Assembly (NCBI RefSeq): GCF_030158565.1
Contig: NZ_JAOASQ010000042.1
Location: forward strand, 1-48,274
DNA from: Limnohabitans sp.
GTDB lineage: Bacteria; Pseudomonadota; Gammaproteobacteria; Burkholderiales; Burkholderiaceae_C
Length of the DNA stretch: 48,274 bases
Reading direction: 5' to 3'
A program made the position numbers and the translations under genes. The notes under the pieces were generated by a model. The model saw only the letters and a program-made list of their open reading frames with translations, was not told where the DNA came from and did not search any database. This document shows positions 18,067 to 26,314 of the stretch, piece after piece (the first letter of the stretch is position 1; each line of letters begins with the position of its first letter).

Positions 18067-18348
18067 GTGAACAAGGCTGAACTGATCGAAGCGATCGTCA
18101 AAGAAACCGAACTGTCCAAGGCCGCTGCTGGCCGCGCCCTGAATGCCGTACTCGAGACCATCGTCAAGACCGTGGCCAAGAAGCAGGATGTGCAACTGAT
18201 CGGTTTCGGTACTTTCAAGGCCGCCAAGCGCGCTGCCCGTACTGGCAAGAACCCCCGCACTGGCGAGAAGCTGAAGATCGCAGCTGCCACCGTCCCCAAG
18301 TTCTCTGCTGGCGCAGGCTTCAAGGCCGCCGTGAACAAGAAGAAATGA
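18067..18348 (+). CDS. hupB: HU family DNA-binding protein
   Basis: This 93-residue histone-like protein bends and packs DNA as a dimer. It shows the HU pattern: N-terminal helices (NKAELIEAIVKETELSKAAAGRAL), the GFGTF turn and the arm GKNPRTGEKLKIAA, then a short Lys-rich end. It starts with GTG, with AAGGAG about eight bases upstream. It is intact and ends in a strong terminator, just before the phage-like element begins. Confidence 0.93.
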   Translation: MNKAELIEAIVKETELSKAAAGRALNAVLETIVKTVAKKQDVQLIGFGTFKAAKRAARTGKNPRTGEKLKIAAATVPKFSAGAGFKAAVNKKK

Positions 18349-18368
18349 GCTGACTCGCTCACACGATG

Positions 18369-18392
18369 CGGCCCTTCGGGGCCGTTTCGTTT
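18369..18392 (+). terminator. Terminator of the HU gene
   Basis: CGGCCC-TTCG-GGGCCG (18369-18384) with a stable UUCG tetraloop is followed by TTTCGTTTT, 21 bp after the HU stop. The phage-like genes begin about 35 bp further, so the left attachment site of the element may lie close by. Confidence 0.85.
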
Positions 18393-18425
18393 TGGCACTC
18401 GGGAAATCTTAGCCAGTCACCTTCA

Positions 18426-18869
18426 CTAGGTAAACGAAGTGACTTTGACATGCGTGTATTGATCAGACCAGGTGCTCGGAAGGTCAATACAAAAGTCATT
18501 GAAGTTGGTCGTGCATTCCATCTCGTCATTGAGGATCAGTTCGACGATTTCGGGATCTAGCAGGTTGAGTTTCATGACGCGGCTCATGTAACTCGGGTCC
18601 ACATTCTCGCCTACCGAGATTTCCCGCAGGGTCTTGTACTTTCCAGTGTCGAGCATCTTTTGCCAACGTCTGGCCCTTACAAGTGCAGCCTGAAGAATGG
18701 TCAATTCCTCTTTCTCTTTGAAATCAGCGTGGTTGATGGTCTTGGGCAGGAGAACCTGGCTGCGTCCACTGTACTTCCTGATCTTCATGGGAATGGAGAT
18801 CGTGATGGAGCCATCCTGCGCTCGGTAGAACATAGGCTCGTCGGTGCGTTCAACAGTGGTCGGTCTCAT
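18426..18869 (-). CDS. HTH protein associated with the serine recombinase
   Basis: The 147-residue protein starts with a polar region and contains a ParB-like helix-turn-helix near residues 82-115 (LREISVGENVDPSYMSRVMKL), as seen in small proteins encoded next to phage serine recombinases. Its ATG at 18869 overlaps the recombinase stop by four bases, so both are co-translated. It may act as a recombination accessory or directionality factor, but the function is not established from sequence. Confidence 0.7.
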   Translation of the reverse strand: MRPTTVERTDEPMFYRAQDGSITISIPMKIRKYSGRSQVLLPKTINHADFKEKEELTILQAALVRARRWQKMLDTGKYKTLREISVGENVDPSYMSRVMKLNLLDPEIVELILNDEMECTTNFNDFCIDLPSTWSDQYTHVKVTSFT

Positions 18870-20239
18870 ACGCAAACCTTCTCGATTGGTTTTTTGGCAA
18901 CCTCGATGACAAGGTTGGCGATGCCTGATGGATGAAAGGTGATGTCCAGCCGAGTGGGGGATACAACCACTTTCTGAACAATCAAATGCATGATGCGGTG
19001 CTGCTCAATGGGGTAGAGCGCATCCCAAACCCGTTCGACCGTGGCCATCAGATTGGATGTCTGGAATTCGTCCAGGTGTGCAGTGACCGGGTTATTCAGA
19101 TTCCTGAGGGCCTTGAGCACATCCAGGGAAATCTCGCTGGTGCGCAAGATCCGTTTGACCTGTTCCATCACAGCGTTCTCAATCTCGTCCGCAGGCAGCA
19201 TGGGAAGCCCTGAGGTCCTTGACTTGACCTTCTGGTCCTGGATGGACTGGTAGTAGCGATATTGTTTCTGCGTGCCTGGTTTGTTCTTGCCATAGGGGGT
19301 CAAGGCATGACCGTCCGGTGTGAAGATCAGGCCCTTGAGCAACGCCGTCTGCGTTCCCTTGCGTTGCCCCTTTCGGCAGCCGCGAGTCGCACCCTTGAGC
19401 TTGGATTGCGCTGCTTCCCACATCTCCTGGGTGATGATGGCGTTGTGCTCACCTTTGTATTCCTGCCCCTTAAAGCGGACTACCCCGCAGTAAATCGGGT
19501 TGTTGAGCATCTTGTAGAGGTTGCTCTTGTCGATCAATTTTCCCGCACGCTCAACGCCATCCTGGGTCTTCCAGCTCTTGGTGCGCACGCCCGCATCCCT
19601 GAGGTGTTGCAGCAGCATCGTCAGGGAGTTGGAACGGGTGTAGTCGCCAAAAAGCCTGCGCACAATGCACGCCTCGTCCTCGTTGATCACCAGCTTGCGG
19701 TCCACCACGTCGTATCCGAGGGGAGGGATGCCACCCATCCACATGCCTTTGGCCTTGCTGGCGGCGATCTTGTCGCGGATGCGCTCGCCTGTGACTTCAC
19801 GTTCAAATTGGGCAAAGGAGAGCAGGACGTTGAGCATCAGCCGCCCCATGGAGGTGGTTGTGTTGAATTGCTGCGTGACTGAGACAAACGACACCTCATG
19901 GGCGTCGAAAACTTCGACCATTTTGGAAAAGTCAGCCAGGCTGCGGGTCAACCGGTCAATCTTGTAGACCACGACCACATCAATGAGCTTGGCGTGAATG
20001 TCCTGCATCAGGCGTTTGAGGGCAGGGCGCTCCATGTTCCCGCCTGAGTAGGCCGGGTCGTCGTAGTCTGTAGCCACAGGAATCCAGCCCTCATGGCGCT
20101 GGCTTGCAATGTAGGCCTGCCCCGCGTCACGCTGGGCATCAATGGAGTTGTAGTCCTGCTCCAGCCCTTCTTCAGTAGATTTGCGGGTGTACACCGCACA
20201 CCGCACCCTTGGGCGAGAGGCTTCTTCAACACGCGCCAT
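18866..20239 (-). CDS. Large serine recombinase (phage integrase type)
   Basis: This 457-residue recombinase has the resolvase catalytic domain (about 12-160) with the nucleophile Ser21 in YTRKST, YKIDRLTRS and the SFAQFEREVTGERIRDKI helix, followed by a recombinase domain (180-290). In the region that usually forms a zinc ribbon (LxGLlrCGxCG), the Cys residues are absent (LLKGLIFTPDGHAL), as in the DUF2924-associated group. It would insert or excise the element at attachment sites. It starts with ATG at 20239 on the stop of the DUF2924 gene. Confidence 0.9.
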   Translation of the reverse strand: MARVEEASRPRVRCAVYTRKSTEEGLEQDYNSIDAQRDAGQAYIASQRHEGWIPVATDYDDPAYSGGNMERPALKRLMQDIHAKLIDVVVVYKIDRLTRSLADFSKMVEVFDAHEVSFVSVTQQFNTTTSMGRLMLNVLLSFAQFEREVTGERIRDKIAASKAKGMWMGGIPPLGYDVVDRKLVINEDEACIVRRLFGDYTRSNSLTMLLQHLRDAGVRTKSWKTQDGVERAGKLIDKSNLYKMLNNPIYCGVVRFKGQEYKGEHNAIITQEMWEAAQSKLKGATRGCRKGQRKGTQTALLKGLIFTPDGHALTPYGKNKPGTQKQYRYYQSIQDQKVKSRTSGLPMLPADEIENAVMEQVKRILRTSEISLDVLKALRNLNNPVTAHLDEFQTSNLMATVERVWDALYPIEQHRIMHLIVQKVVVSPTRLDITFHPSGIANLVIEVAKKPIEKVCV

Positions 20240-20748
20240 CAACGTCGACCTCCAATGACGGCTTCACTCTTGCGGCTGAGACCAAAAAAGGCTGGTCCAG
20301 ACCACTTTTGGCCGGTGATTTCTTGCGAGACAGCGGTGAGGCTGGTGTAAGGGCGTCCCTCGTATTCAAACGTGCCGTCAGACTGCACATTGACTTCGTA
20401 GCTCTTGCCCTGAAAGTCGCGCTTGAGCCGTGTGCCGGGCACCAGCTTGAAGGGCTCTTTCTTTTTCTGGACCTTGGCCAGGGGCTTGAGACTGGCTGTG
20501 AGTTTCTCGATCCGGGCTTCGTTGCTGGCCAGCAGACTCGGGTTGACCTGGGCGTATTCCAGCTCCTGGATCCGATAGGCCAGGCGACCCTCCAGATAGG
20601 GACGACGCTGCACCGTGGGCGCCTTGCCGTAGAGCTTGTACCAAAGCGCATTGAGCTCTTTGATGTTCAGGGAGGGCAGGTTGGCGATCTGCGCCAGCAC
20701 AGATTGGCTCATGCGATTTTTGGGTGATTTTTGCTTTTCAACGGTCAT
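20239..20748 (-). CDS. DUF2924 domain protein
   Basis: This 169-residue basic protein has the DUF2924 pattern: ANLPSLNIKELNALWYKLYG near residue 22, R-rich YLEGRLAYRIQEL, then PGTRLKRDFQGKSYEVNVQSDGTFEYEGRPYTSLTAVSQEITG with a C-terminal SGPAFFGL. This family nearly always sits directly upstream of serine recombinases in phages and islands, as here, but its role is not known. The stop overlaps the recombinase start. Confidence 0.85.
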   Translation of the reverse strand: MTVEKQKSPKNRMSQSVLAQIANLPSLNIKELNALWYKLYGKAPTVQRRPYLEGRLAYRIQELEYAQVNPSLLASNEARIEKLTASLKPLAKVQKKKEPFKLVPGTRLKRDFQGKSYEVNVQSDGTFEYEGRPYTSLTAVSQEITGQKWSGPAFFGLSRKSEAVIGGRR

Positions 20749-20757
20749 TCGGTTTCC

Positions 20758-20973
20758 TTATTTCTCGCCCTTGCGGACTGCGTTTTTGGGAACCGTATGA
20801 ACGCTCTTGTGGCCAGGCATAGCAAGTTGAATCTGCTTTCTCTGCGCAATTTCCTGGGCAGCCTGGGTACACAGGCGAATGACCCCGAAAGCAAGGATCT
20901 GGGCGACCTCTTGCTGGCGCTCGTGCTCTGTCATCTGAGCTGGGTCGATGACGTTGTAGGTGACTTCAATCAT
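20758..20973 (-). CDS. Small hypothetical protein
   Basis: A 71-residue protein of no recognised family stands nine bases before the DUF2924 gene in the same direction. It is acidic in the first half and basic at the end (GHKSVHTVPKNAVRKGEK). The tight spacing and codon use support a real gene that is the first of the leftward integration operon. Confidence 0.55.
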   Translation of the reverse strand: MIEVTYNVIDPAQMTEHERQQEVAQILAFGVIRLCTQAAQEIAQRKQIQLAMPGHKSVHTVPKNAVRKGEK

Positions 20974-21134
20974 GGGGAGATCAGGGGTTGTGGACGGGCA
21001 GAAATTTTTGAATTTCGACCCCTAGGCTGTCCTTCCCGATAGCTGCAAGAGTTCACGGCTGACCCACAACGCGCCGTTGCTGGAGGTGCCGCTTCGAACT
21101 CAGGAAATTCGCCAAAAGCGGGCCAATATGCGCT

Positions 21135-21205
21135 GCAAACCCCCAAAAATGGGGATGTTTGCATGGTGTCGATTTGTTCTCTAAAATGGTGTCGAAATCA
21201 ACACC
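21135..21205 (+). promoter_or_regulatory. Promoter and operators of the LexA-like repressor gene
   Basis: TTGCAT (21159-21164) and TAAAAT (21182-21187) with 17 bp between them form a good sigma-70 promoter 36 bp before the gene. GGTGTCGA occurs at 21165 between the boxes and again at 21188, where it makes the dyad GGTGTCGAAATCAACACC (21188-21205). A hairpin GCAAAC-CCCC ... GGGG-AT-GTTTGC (21135-21162) overlaps the -35 box. This layout suggests autorepression by the LexA-like protein. Confidence 0.6.
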
Positions 21206-21222
21206 AAACCCCGATTTAATCC

Positions 21223-21810
21223 ATGAGAACACCCAACCGAGATGACGAGCACCTGCAGTCGCTGAGGGACTACTACGCCAGCAACAGGCGCATTCCCAGC
21301 CTTCAGCGCATTGCAGCCCTTTTGGGGTTTTCGTCGCGCTCGGCTGCGGTCAAGCTCATGGGGCGGTTGGCAGACGAGGGGTTTGTTGAGCGAACAGTTG
21401 ACGACGATGCCTGGATTCCAGGCAGTCGCTTTTTTGCACGACCCATGATTGACGCATCGGTGCCCGCAGGCGTGCCGGTGTCGGCCATAGATGTGGGTAG
21501 CCAGCCGCTAGTGTTCGACGAGTACCTGGTCAAAAAGCCCAATGAGACGTTTGTCATTCCCATCAAGGGTGACTCCATGATCGAAGCGGGCATTTTTGAC
21601 GGCGACCTCGCCGTAGTTGAGCGATCAAGCAAGGCCAAGGCCGGTGATTTCGTGATTGCCAATGTCGACAACGAGTTCACTTTGAAAGAGCTCGTGCGGG
21701 AGAGGGGGCAATACGCCCTCAAACCCCACAACCAGAAGTACCCCCTGATTCACCCCCAGGGCAGTCTTCAGGTCATAGGAATTCTTGTGGGTTTGGTCAG
21801 GCGTTACTAG
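21223..21810 (+). CDS. LexA-like S24 repressor of the element
   Basis: This 195-residue protein joins a LexA-type winged HTH (IPSLQRIAALLGFSSRSAAVKLMGRL, about 24-50) to an S24 autoprotease domain. The predicted cleavage bond is Ala82-Gly83, with catalytic Ser118 (KGDSMIEAG) and Lys155 (FTLKEL), very near the E. coli LexA values 84/85, 119 and 156. RecA-stimulated self-cleavage on DNA damage is therefore expected. It is divergent from the recombinase genes, as a prophage SOS-sensitive repressor would be, rather than the host lexA. Confidence 0.85.
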   Translation: MRTPNRDDEHLQSLRDYYASNRRIPSLQRIAALLGFSSRSAAVKLMGRLADEGFVERTVDDDAWIPGSRFFARPMIDASVPAGVPVSAIDVGSQPLVFDEYLVKKPNETFVIPIKGDSMIEAGIFDGDLAVVERSSKAKAGDFVIANVDNEFTLKELVRERGQYALKPHNQKYPLIHPQGSLQVIGILVGLVRRY

Positions 21811-21911
21811 ACCTAATACCAGGTCCACCCGAATTCACCATACAGATAAAAAAATCAGCGCGATAGCGCTGAGGGGTTGCTTATTTTCAAAAACACGATG
21901 GAGGACGACAA

Positions 21912-23183
21912 ATGCTAGTTTTCAATGACCGCCACTTCTTGCGTCATATCTCGATGCCCACCCTGCGAGAGTTCACGCAACAACACAAAATCAGCCCCAA
22001 GCTGAACATCGACTGGGAGGCCGCAGCCGACACGCTGCATGCCCTTGTCGGCAAGGAGCTTGATCGGCTCGAAGAGTCTCTGGTGCAAGGTGGCCTTGAG
22101 GTTGAGGCGCGCAAAGACCTGGAGCATGATCTCATGCTCTGGCACGATGATTTGAAGCGTGCCCACTCCATGTCCAACGCGCAAGCGGTGCAGGAGTTCC
22201 GCTGCATCTGCGCCGATGATCCGCTGGCGCTGGCCGCGTTCGACAACCGCACCGAGCGCGAGATCGCTCTGTGGATGCTGGCCTTTCGGGACAAGGCATT
22301 CCGTGACGCCGAGCTGCACCTTGCGTTCCAGGCCAAGACCAATGGCAAGTTCTGGAAGAAGCATCTCATTCCTGCCGGGCTCAAGCTCTCCAGGGACCGA
22401 GCGCAACTTGAATCGTTTTGTGAAGAGGTCACCAAGCTCTACAAGAAAGTGGGCGCTGGCAAAAGCAGCCACGTCGAGGTCAGCGAGCGCGCCAAGGACA
22501 ACAGCGTTCAGGTGACCATCTACGTGGAAGGCCCCGTCACCGCGATTGCCCACTTTGAGCAGAGCAACTTCACCCGCGTGACCACGCGAATTGCACTTGA
22601 AACGGCGCTGGTGTACCACCCCACACAAGGCATCGTGGAGTCCATCGTCAGGGGTGGTGCCAAGAACCACGCAGCGGTGCTTCAGTTGTTCGGGGAGCAT
22701 GTGCTGGGGCAGAAGATCGAGCCCGAGGAGATCGAGAAGAAGTCATTCCGTCTGAATGCGCTGCGCGACGGCATGTTTGAGCCTGTTGTGGACTGGTCTG
22801 CCCTTGGCGTAGAGAAGGTGCGCCTGCGCCGTGCCCGCTTCAAGCCCATTGGCAGGGCAGGTGTGGCCGTTCAGGTCGAGGCCACCCCTGAGATGGACAA
22901 GCCCGATGCCATTCAGGAGGCGTTGGCGCTGCTCAAGGTCAGCAGCTACTTTGAGGCCGAATACGCCATGGCCTCGGCGACCTTGATCGTGTACATGAAG
23001 CCCGACGCCAAGGGCAAGCACGCACACTTCAGCTTTGGGGTGCAATCGTCCGGGTCATCGACCATCAAGAACCTCTCCGAGCGCAATCAGGCGATCGCCC
23101 AGTCAGTGCTCAAAGCGCTGGATGTGATCGAGGTGGAAGACGCGCCGGGCGACTTTGAAGCCTTTGAACAGATGGCGGCTTGA
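21912..23183 (+). CDS. Hypothetical protein (423 residues), first of a coupled pair
   Basis: I do not recognise the family. The product is soluble and highly charged; residues 30-90 look helical and residues 160-260 strand-rich (VQVTIYVEGPVTAIAHFEQSNFTRVTTRIALE). No nuclease, ATPase or membrane motif is visible. The start has GGAGG eight bases upstream. The stop TGATG overlaps the next start, so the two proteins are made together. It stands just downstream of the LexA-like repressor. A role in element maintenance or defence is conceivable but unproven. Confidence 0.75.
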   Translation: MLVFNDRHFLRHISMPTLREFTQQHKISPKLNIDWEAAADTLHALVGKELDRLEESLVQGGLEVEARKDLEHDLMLWHDDLKRAHSMSNAQAVQEFRCICADDPLALAAFDNRTEREIALWMLAFRDKAFRDAELHLAFQAKTNGKFWKKHLIPAGLKLSRDRAQLESFCEEVTKLYKKVGAGKSSHVEVSERAKDNSVQVTIYVEGPVTAIAHFEQSNFTRVTTRIALETALVYHPTQGIVESIVRGGAKNHAAVLQLFGEHVLGQKIEPEEIEKKSFRLNALRDGMFEPVVDWSALGVEKVRLRRARFKPIGRAGVAVQVEATPEMDKPDAIQEALALLKVSSYFEAEYAMASATLIVYMKPDAKGKHAHFSFGVQSSGSSTIKNLSERNQAIAQSVLKALDVIEVEDAPGDFEAFEQMAA

Positions 23184-24136
23184 TGAGCCAGGCGCAAATC
23201 AATTCAACCCAGGTCCTGTGCCGCCTGCTCGAAATGGACAAGCCGCAGATCGACGGACAGACCTTGTTTGGCCAGTCCAGTGATGCGGCCACACACCTGA
23301 TCCGGGAGCGAATGTTGGTGCTCGGCAGTTCCAACCAATGGATCAATTGCCCGGAGTGCGGTGTGGAGCTGGCGCGGGTCGTTCGGGACCTGTCCAGCGA
23401 TCAAATCCTGCTCATGTGTCCCGAGTGTGTGGACGTCACGGCGCCCAGGCACTACTGCACCAACCACAAGGTCTCACTGCCCAAGTTGGTCAACAACCTT
23501 GCCTCGGGCTTGGGGCTAGGCAGTGCTGGTCACAAAGTGATTGATCACGAGCAGATCTGGCGACTGGGCACAACGCAGTCGGGCAGGGCCAAGCCGGTGA
23601 CCTGGTATTTCGCGCGCCAGCTCTACAAACCCGAAGTGGCATACAGGCTTCGTGAGCAGATTCGCCTGGAAAAAACCACCGAGTCCAGCGTCGTGCTCAC
23701 CAGCACCGATTTGCCGCTGCCAGCGGCATCACCCATCGAGGGCTTTGATGTTCGCTTTCTGGGCATGACCGCGCGCATCAGTCAGAGCCGGTTCGAGTTC
23801 TTTGATGAGAGCGCGAGCACGGCCACACAGGTCATGGCAGAGGCAACACCTACGACCACCCTGAAGTACGTTGAATCGCAATCCTGTGTCTGGATGGATG
23901 GCGAGCGCTATGAGCTCGAGCCTCGGCAGCGGCTCATCATCATTGCACTGCTGGAGGACCTGGACCACGAGCTCGACAAGGACGCTTTGCAGCGCAAGTG
24001 TGGATCCCAGTCGCAGAGCTTCTCCCCGAGCAAGGAGTTCGAGCGCAACAAGTCGGTCTACAAACGATTCATTCGCTACCTCCGGGACGATGAGCGTTAC
24101 CAATTGCTGATCCCGCTGGAGGATCAGACCCACTGA
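23183..24136 (+). CDS. Hypothetical zinc-ribbon protein, second of the coupled pair
   Basis: This 317-residue protein has a CPEC ... CPEC zinc ribbon at about 53-85, with additional Cys/His (HYCTNHK) behind it. The C-terminal 90 residues (from MDGERYELEPRQRLIIIALLEDL) resemble a winged-helix or transcription-regulator C-terminal domain. Family and function are unknown. The start ATG overlaps the upstream stop by one base, and a terminator follows 44 bp after its stop, closing a two-gene unit. Confidence 0.75.
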   Translation: MSQAQINSTQVLCRLLEMDKPQIDGQTLFGQSSDAATHLIRERMLVLGSSNQWINCPECGVELARVVRDLSSDQILLMCPECVDVTAPRHYCTNHKVSLPKLVNNLASGLGLGSAGHKVIDHEQIWRLGTTQSGRAKPVTWYFARQLYKPEVAYRLREQIRLEKTTESSVVLTSTDLPLPAASPIEGFDVRFLGMTARISQSRFEFFDESASTATQVMAEATPTTTLKYVESQSCVWMDGERYELEPRQRLIIIALLEDLDHELDKDALQRKCGSQSQSFSPSKEFERNKSVYKRFIRYLRDDERYQLLIPLEDQTH

Positions 24137-24179
24137 TTTCCATTGGTTTGCAGTTGCCAATGTTTCACCAGGTTCAGAC

Positions 24180-24200
24180 ACTCGGCTGGCCGAGTTTTTT
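24180..24200 (+). terminator. Terminator closing the left phage-like operon
   Basis: ACTCGGC (24180-24186), TG loop, GCCGAGT (24189-24195) is followed by TTTTT. It is preceded by GGTTCAGAC, and the block GGTTCAGACxC ... TGGCCGxGTTTTTTGCA recurs almost unchanged at 34464-34495 on the other side of the oxygenase operon. Confidence 0.85.
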
Positions 24201-24460
24201 GCAAGCACAATGGGACCGAATATTGAAGCGAGCGGCAGTTACCGACCCTTTGCAGTCCATCACAAACACCAACTCGAAAGTCCGCTCTGGCTAGATCTAA
24301 TTTCCTCGGACTATGAAGATAGTCTCAATTACCAGGGAAATTCACGCCGCGATTAACGTCATAAATTAATTGAACTTGCCGACATCTTTCTGCAAGTAGC
24401 GTAGCTTGAGGAACAACGATTGAAAATCGGTCAACTCGAACTCAATCCAAGTGCTTTTTG
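24201..24460. other. Gene-free junction between phage-like genes and the oxygenase operon
   Basis: Together with the terminator this makes a 320-bp gap without a gene. It contains a degenerate segment (about 24225-24290, CGGCAGTTACCGACCC) that in reverse complement resembles GAGGGTCGG...TTGGCCG at about 34325-34345, and a small hairpin GACTAT-GAAG-ATAGTC (24309-24324) that might serve the minus-strand operon end. Nothing else is recognisable. Confidence 0.5.
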
Positions 24461-25516
24461 CTATTCCAGCTTCCACACCAATACTGTTACTACCGCGCCG
24501 ATATAAACGGTCTCTGTCAACAACATTACCAAAGGCCGCCATCCAAGTTCTAATAGATCTTTGAATGTGGTTTTGACACCTGCGGCAGCAATAGCCATGA
24601 CCAACAAATTGCGAGATACCTCACTGGCGAATGCAGCGCTGCTTACTGTGAAAATTCCAGTGCTTCCGAGCAATACCAGCACAACAAAACCCAACAAAAA
24701 TCCTGGAACGATGGACACTGGTTTGCTGTCAACACTGACATTTTCATGGCGTCGAAAAATTATGGTCAAAACAATGGCGACCGGCATCAGCAGCATGACT
24801 CGAAACAATTTCACGACAGTGGCCACATCGCGTTGCTCTTCTCCCATAAGAGCACCAGCACCAACAACTTGTGCGACATCATGAATCGTCCCTCCCAAAA
24901 CTGTACCCATTCCCGCAGGACTCAATGCCAACCAAGCGAGCATCCAAGGGTAGAGAACCATGGCACAAGTGGACAAAAGCGTCACACCCACAACGGTCAA
25001 CAATGTGAAACGCTCATTGGCTGGCGATTGAGGTAATACCGAAGATATGGCCATGGCAGCCGATGCACCGCAGATCGCCACGGCACCTCCACTCAGAATG
25101 CCGTGTTGTGCAGGCTGTCCCATCAAGCGCGCCAGCAACCATCCCACCAAAATCGTGGAGACCAACGCAAATACAACGACCAAGGCTGTTTGAAGACCCA
25201 GTCCAGTAATTTGTGAGGCAGTAATGCGCATTCCAAGAAGCGCCACCCCCAAACGCAGCAATGTCTTGCTGCAAAACTCGACGCCCGCGCGCATTCCTGG
25301 TTGCTCCATCACGAAATGGAAAGCCAACCCGATTAATAGGGCAAACAACAACTGTGGCCCACCGTAGTGCTCAGACAGAAATGTGGCCGCCATGGTAATC
25401 ACAGCGCACATCAACACTCCAGGCAATCTTGCATGCCACGGAACTAAAAACGCCAGACGCCCCTTCAACAGAACGGGAGAACGAGTTTCGGGAGTGAAAC
25501 GCTTAGATTCAGACAT
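24461..25516 (-). CDS. yeiH: YeiH-family putative sulfate/sulfite exporter
   Basis: This 351-residue membrane protein has about ten hydrophobic segments and the family hallmarks GVALLGMRITASQI near 95, GGAVAICGASAAMAI near 142 and GGTIHDVAQVVGAG near 205 (PF03601). Members next to sulfonate-degrading genes have been proposed to export sulfite or sulfate. The ATG at 25516 was preferred over an upstream TTG. It is the last gene of the oxygenase operon, suggesting that the pathway frees sulfur oxyanions; this is inference. Confidence 0.8.
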   Translation of the reverse strand: MSESKRFTPETRSPVLLKGRLAFLVPWHARLPGVLMCAVITMAATFLSEHYGGPQLLFALLIGLAFHFVMEQPGMRAGVEFCSKTLLRLGVALLGMRITASQITGLGLQTALVVVFALVSTILVGWLLARLMGQPAQHGILSGGAVAICGASAAMAISSVLPQSPANERFTLLTVVGVTLLSTCAMVLYPWMLAWLALSPAGMGTVLGGTIHDVAQVVGAGALMGEEQRDVATVVKLFRVMLLMPVAIVLTIIFRRHENVSVDSKPVSIVPGFLLGFVVLVLLGSTGIFTVSSAAFASEVSRNLLVMAIAAAGVKTTFKDLLELGWRPLVMLLTETVYIGAVVTVLVWKLE

Positions 25517-25558
25517 CAACTTGTTCGTTTGTTGGAATAATTGCAAGCACTTGGAATG

Positions 25559-26314
25559 TCATTGCCAATGCAGAAGACGCTTCTCAATCAATGTCATGGC
25601 ACGAACAATGCCCACACCCAGTAATGCCAGAATCAGCAGCAATGCCATCACACCATTGATGTCAAAGATCGAGCTCAAATAGGCCAGCGTCTGTCCCAAG
25701 CCCTTCTCGCTCGCAATGATTTCTGCGCCGATTACGCCAAACAGTGCATAGGTCAACCCCAGGCGCAATCCAGAGAAAATCACGGGAACTGCGCCAGGCA
25801 AAGTCACCTGAAAGAAGGTAGCGACAGCACTCGTTCCCAACGTTTTGCACAAGGTCATATGGTCTTGACTCACGCTGCGAATACCCGCAACGGTACTCGA
25901 TAGCACAATGAAGAAGGTCAAGGAAAAACCCACAGCGATCTTGCTGCCCAGCCCAAGTCCAAACCAAAGAATGAAAAGCGGAGCCAGCGCAATGCGAGGC
26001 ATCACATTAATGGCATTCAGGTAAGGCTCCGAAAATTGCTCCAGGCGAGGCCATCGGACAAAGGCCAAGCCCACAGCAAAGGCTGCCACGCTGCCCAAAA
26101 CAAAGGACGCCATGACACCTGTCATGGTCCACATCAAGTCTGTCCAAAGTTTCAGTGTTTGCAGGTTCTCCCACAAAAACAGGGCAACACCGCTTGGGCG
26201 GCCAAAAAAGGTCGGATTAATCCAACCTTGGCGTGAGGCGAGTTCTCCAGCTCCAAAGACGAGCACCATAAATGCCGCGTGCAAAGCAGCCCATTGCATT
26301 GATTTAGCCTTCAT
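25559..26314 (-). CDS. ABC importer permease, SsuC/TauC-like
   Basis: This 251-residue inner-membrane permease has about six helices and the EAA-type loop (LCKTLGTSAVATFFQVTLPGAVP near 165), as in nitrate/sulfonate/taurine importers. The start at 26314 overlaps the ATPase gene by 11 bp; the longer frame is Cys- and Arg-rich and unlikely. It works with the following ATPase and the NMT1-like binding protein. Confidence 0.85.
   Translation of the reverse strand: MKAKSMQWAALHAAFMVLVFGAGELASRQGWINPTFFGRPSGVALFLWENLQTLKLWTDLMWTMTGVMASFVLGSVAAFAVGLAFVRWPRLEQFSEPYLNAINVMPRIALAPLFILWFGLGLGSKIAVGFSLTFFIVLSSTVAGIRSVSQDHMTLCKTLGTSAVATFFQVTLPGAVPVIFSGLRLGLTYALFGVIGAEIIASEKGLGQTLAYLSSIFDINGVMALLLILALLGVGIVRAMTLIEKRLLHWQ

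Larger units (their letters stand above)
18426..24200. mobile_element. Integration and repressor end of a phage-like element
   Basis: Serine recombinase, HTH protein, DUF2924 protein and a small protein point left; a LexA-like repressor and two unknown genes point right. This matches the layout of the lysogeny end of prophages that use serine recombinases. The left edge would be between the HU terminator and 18426. No att core could be identified without the right end. The segment may continue functionally at about 34.46 kb. Confidence 0.6.

Noticed and set aside
18349..18425. tRNA gene as attachment site of the element
   Set aside because: No cloverleaf or T-loop sequence is present; only the HU terminator is visible.
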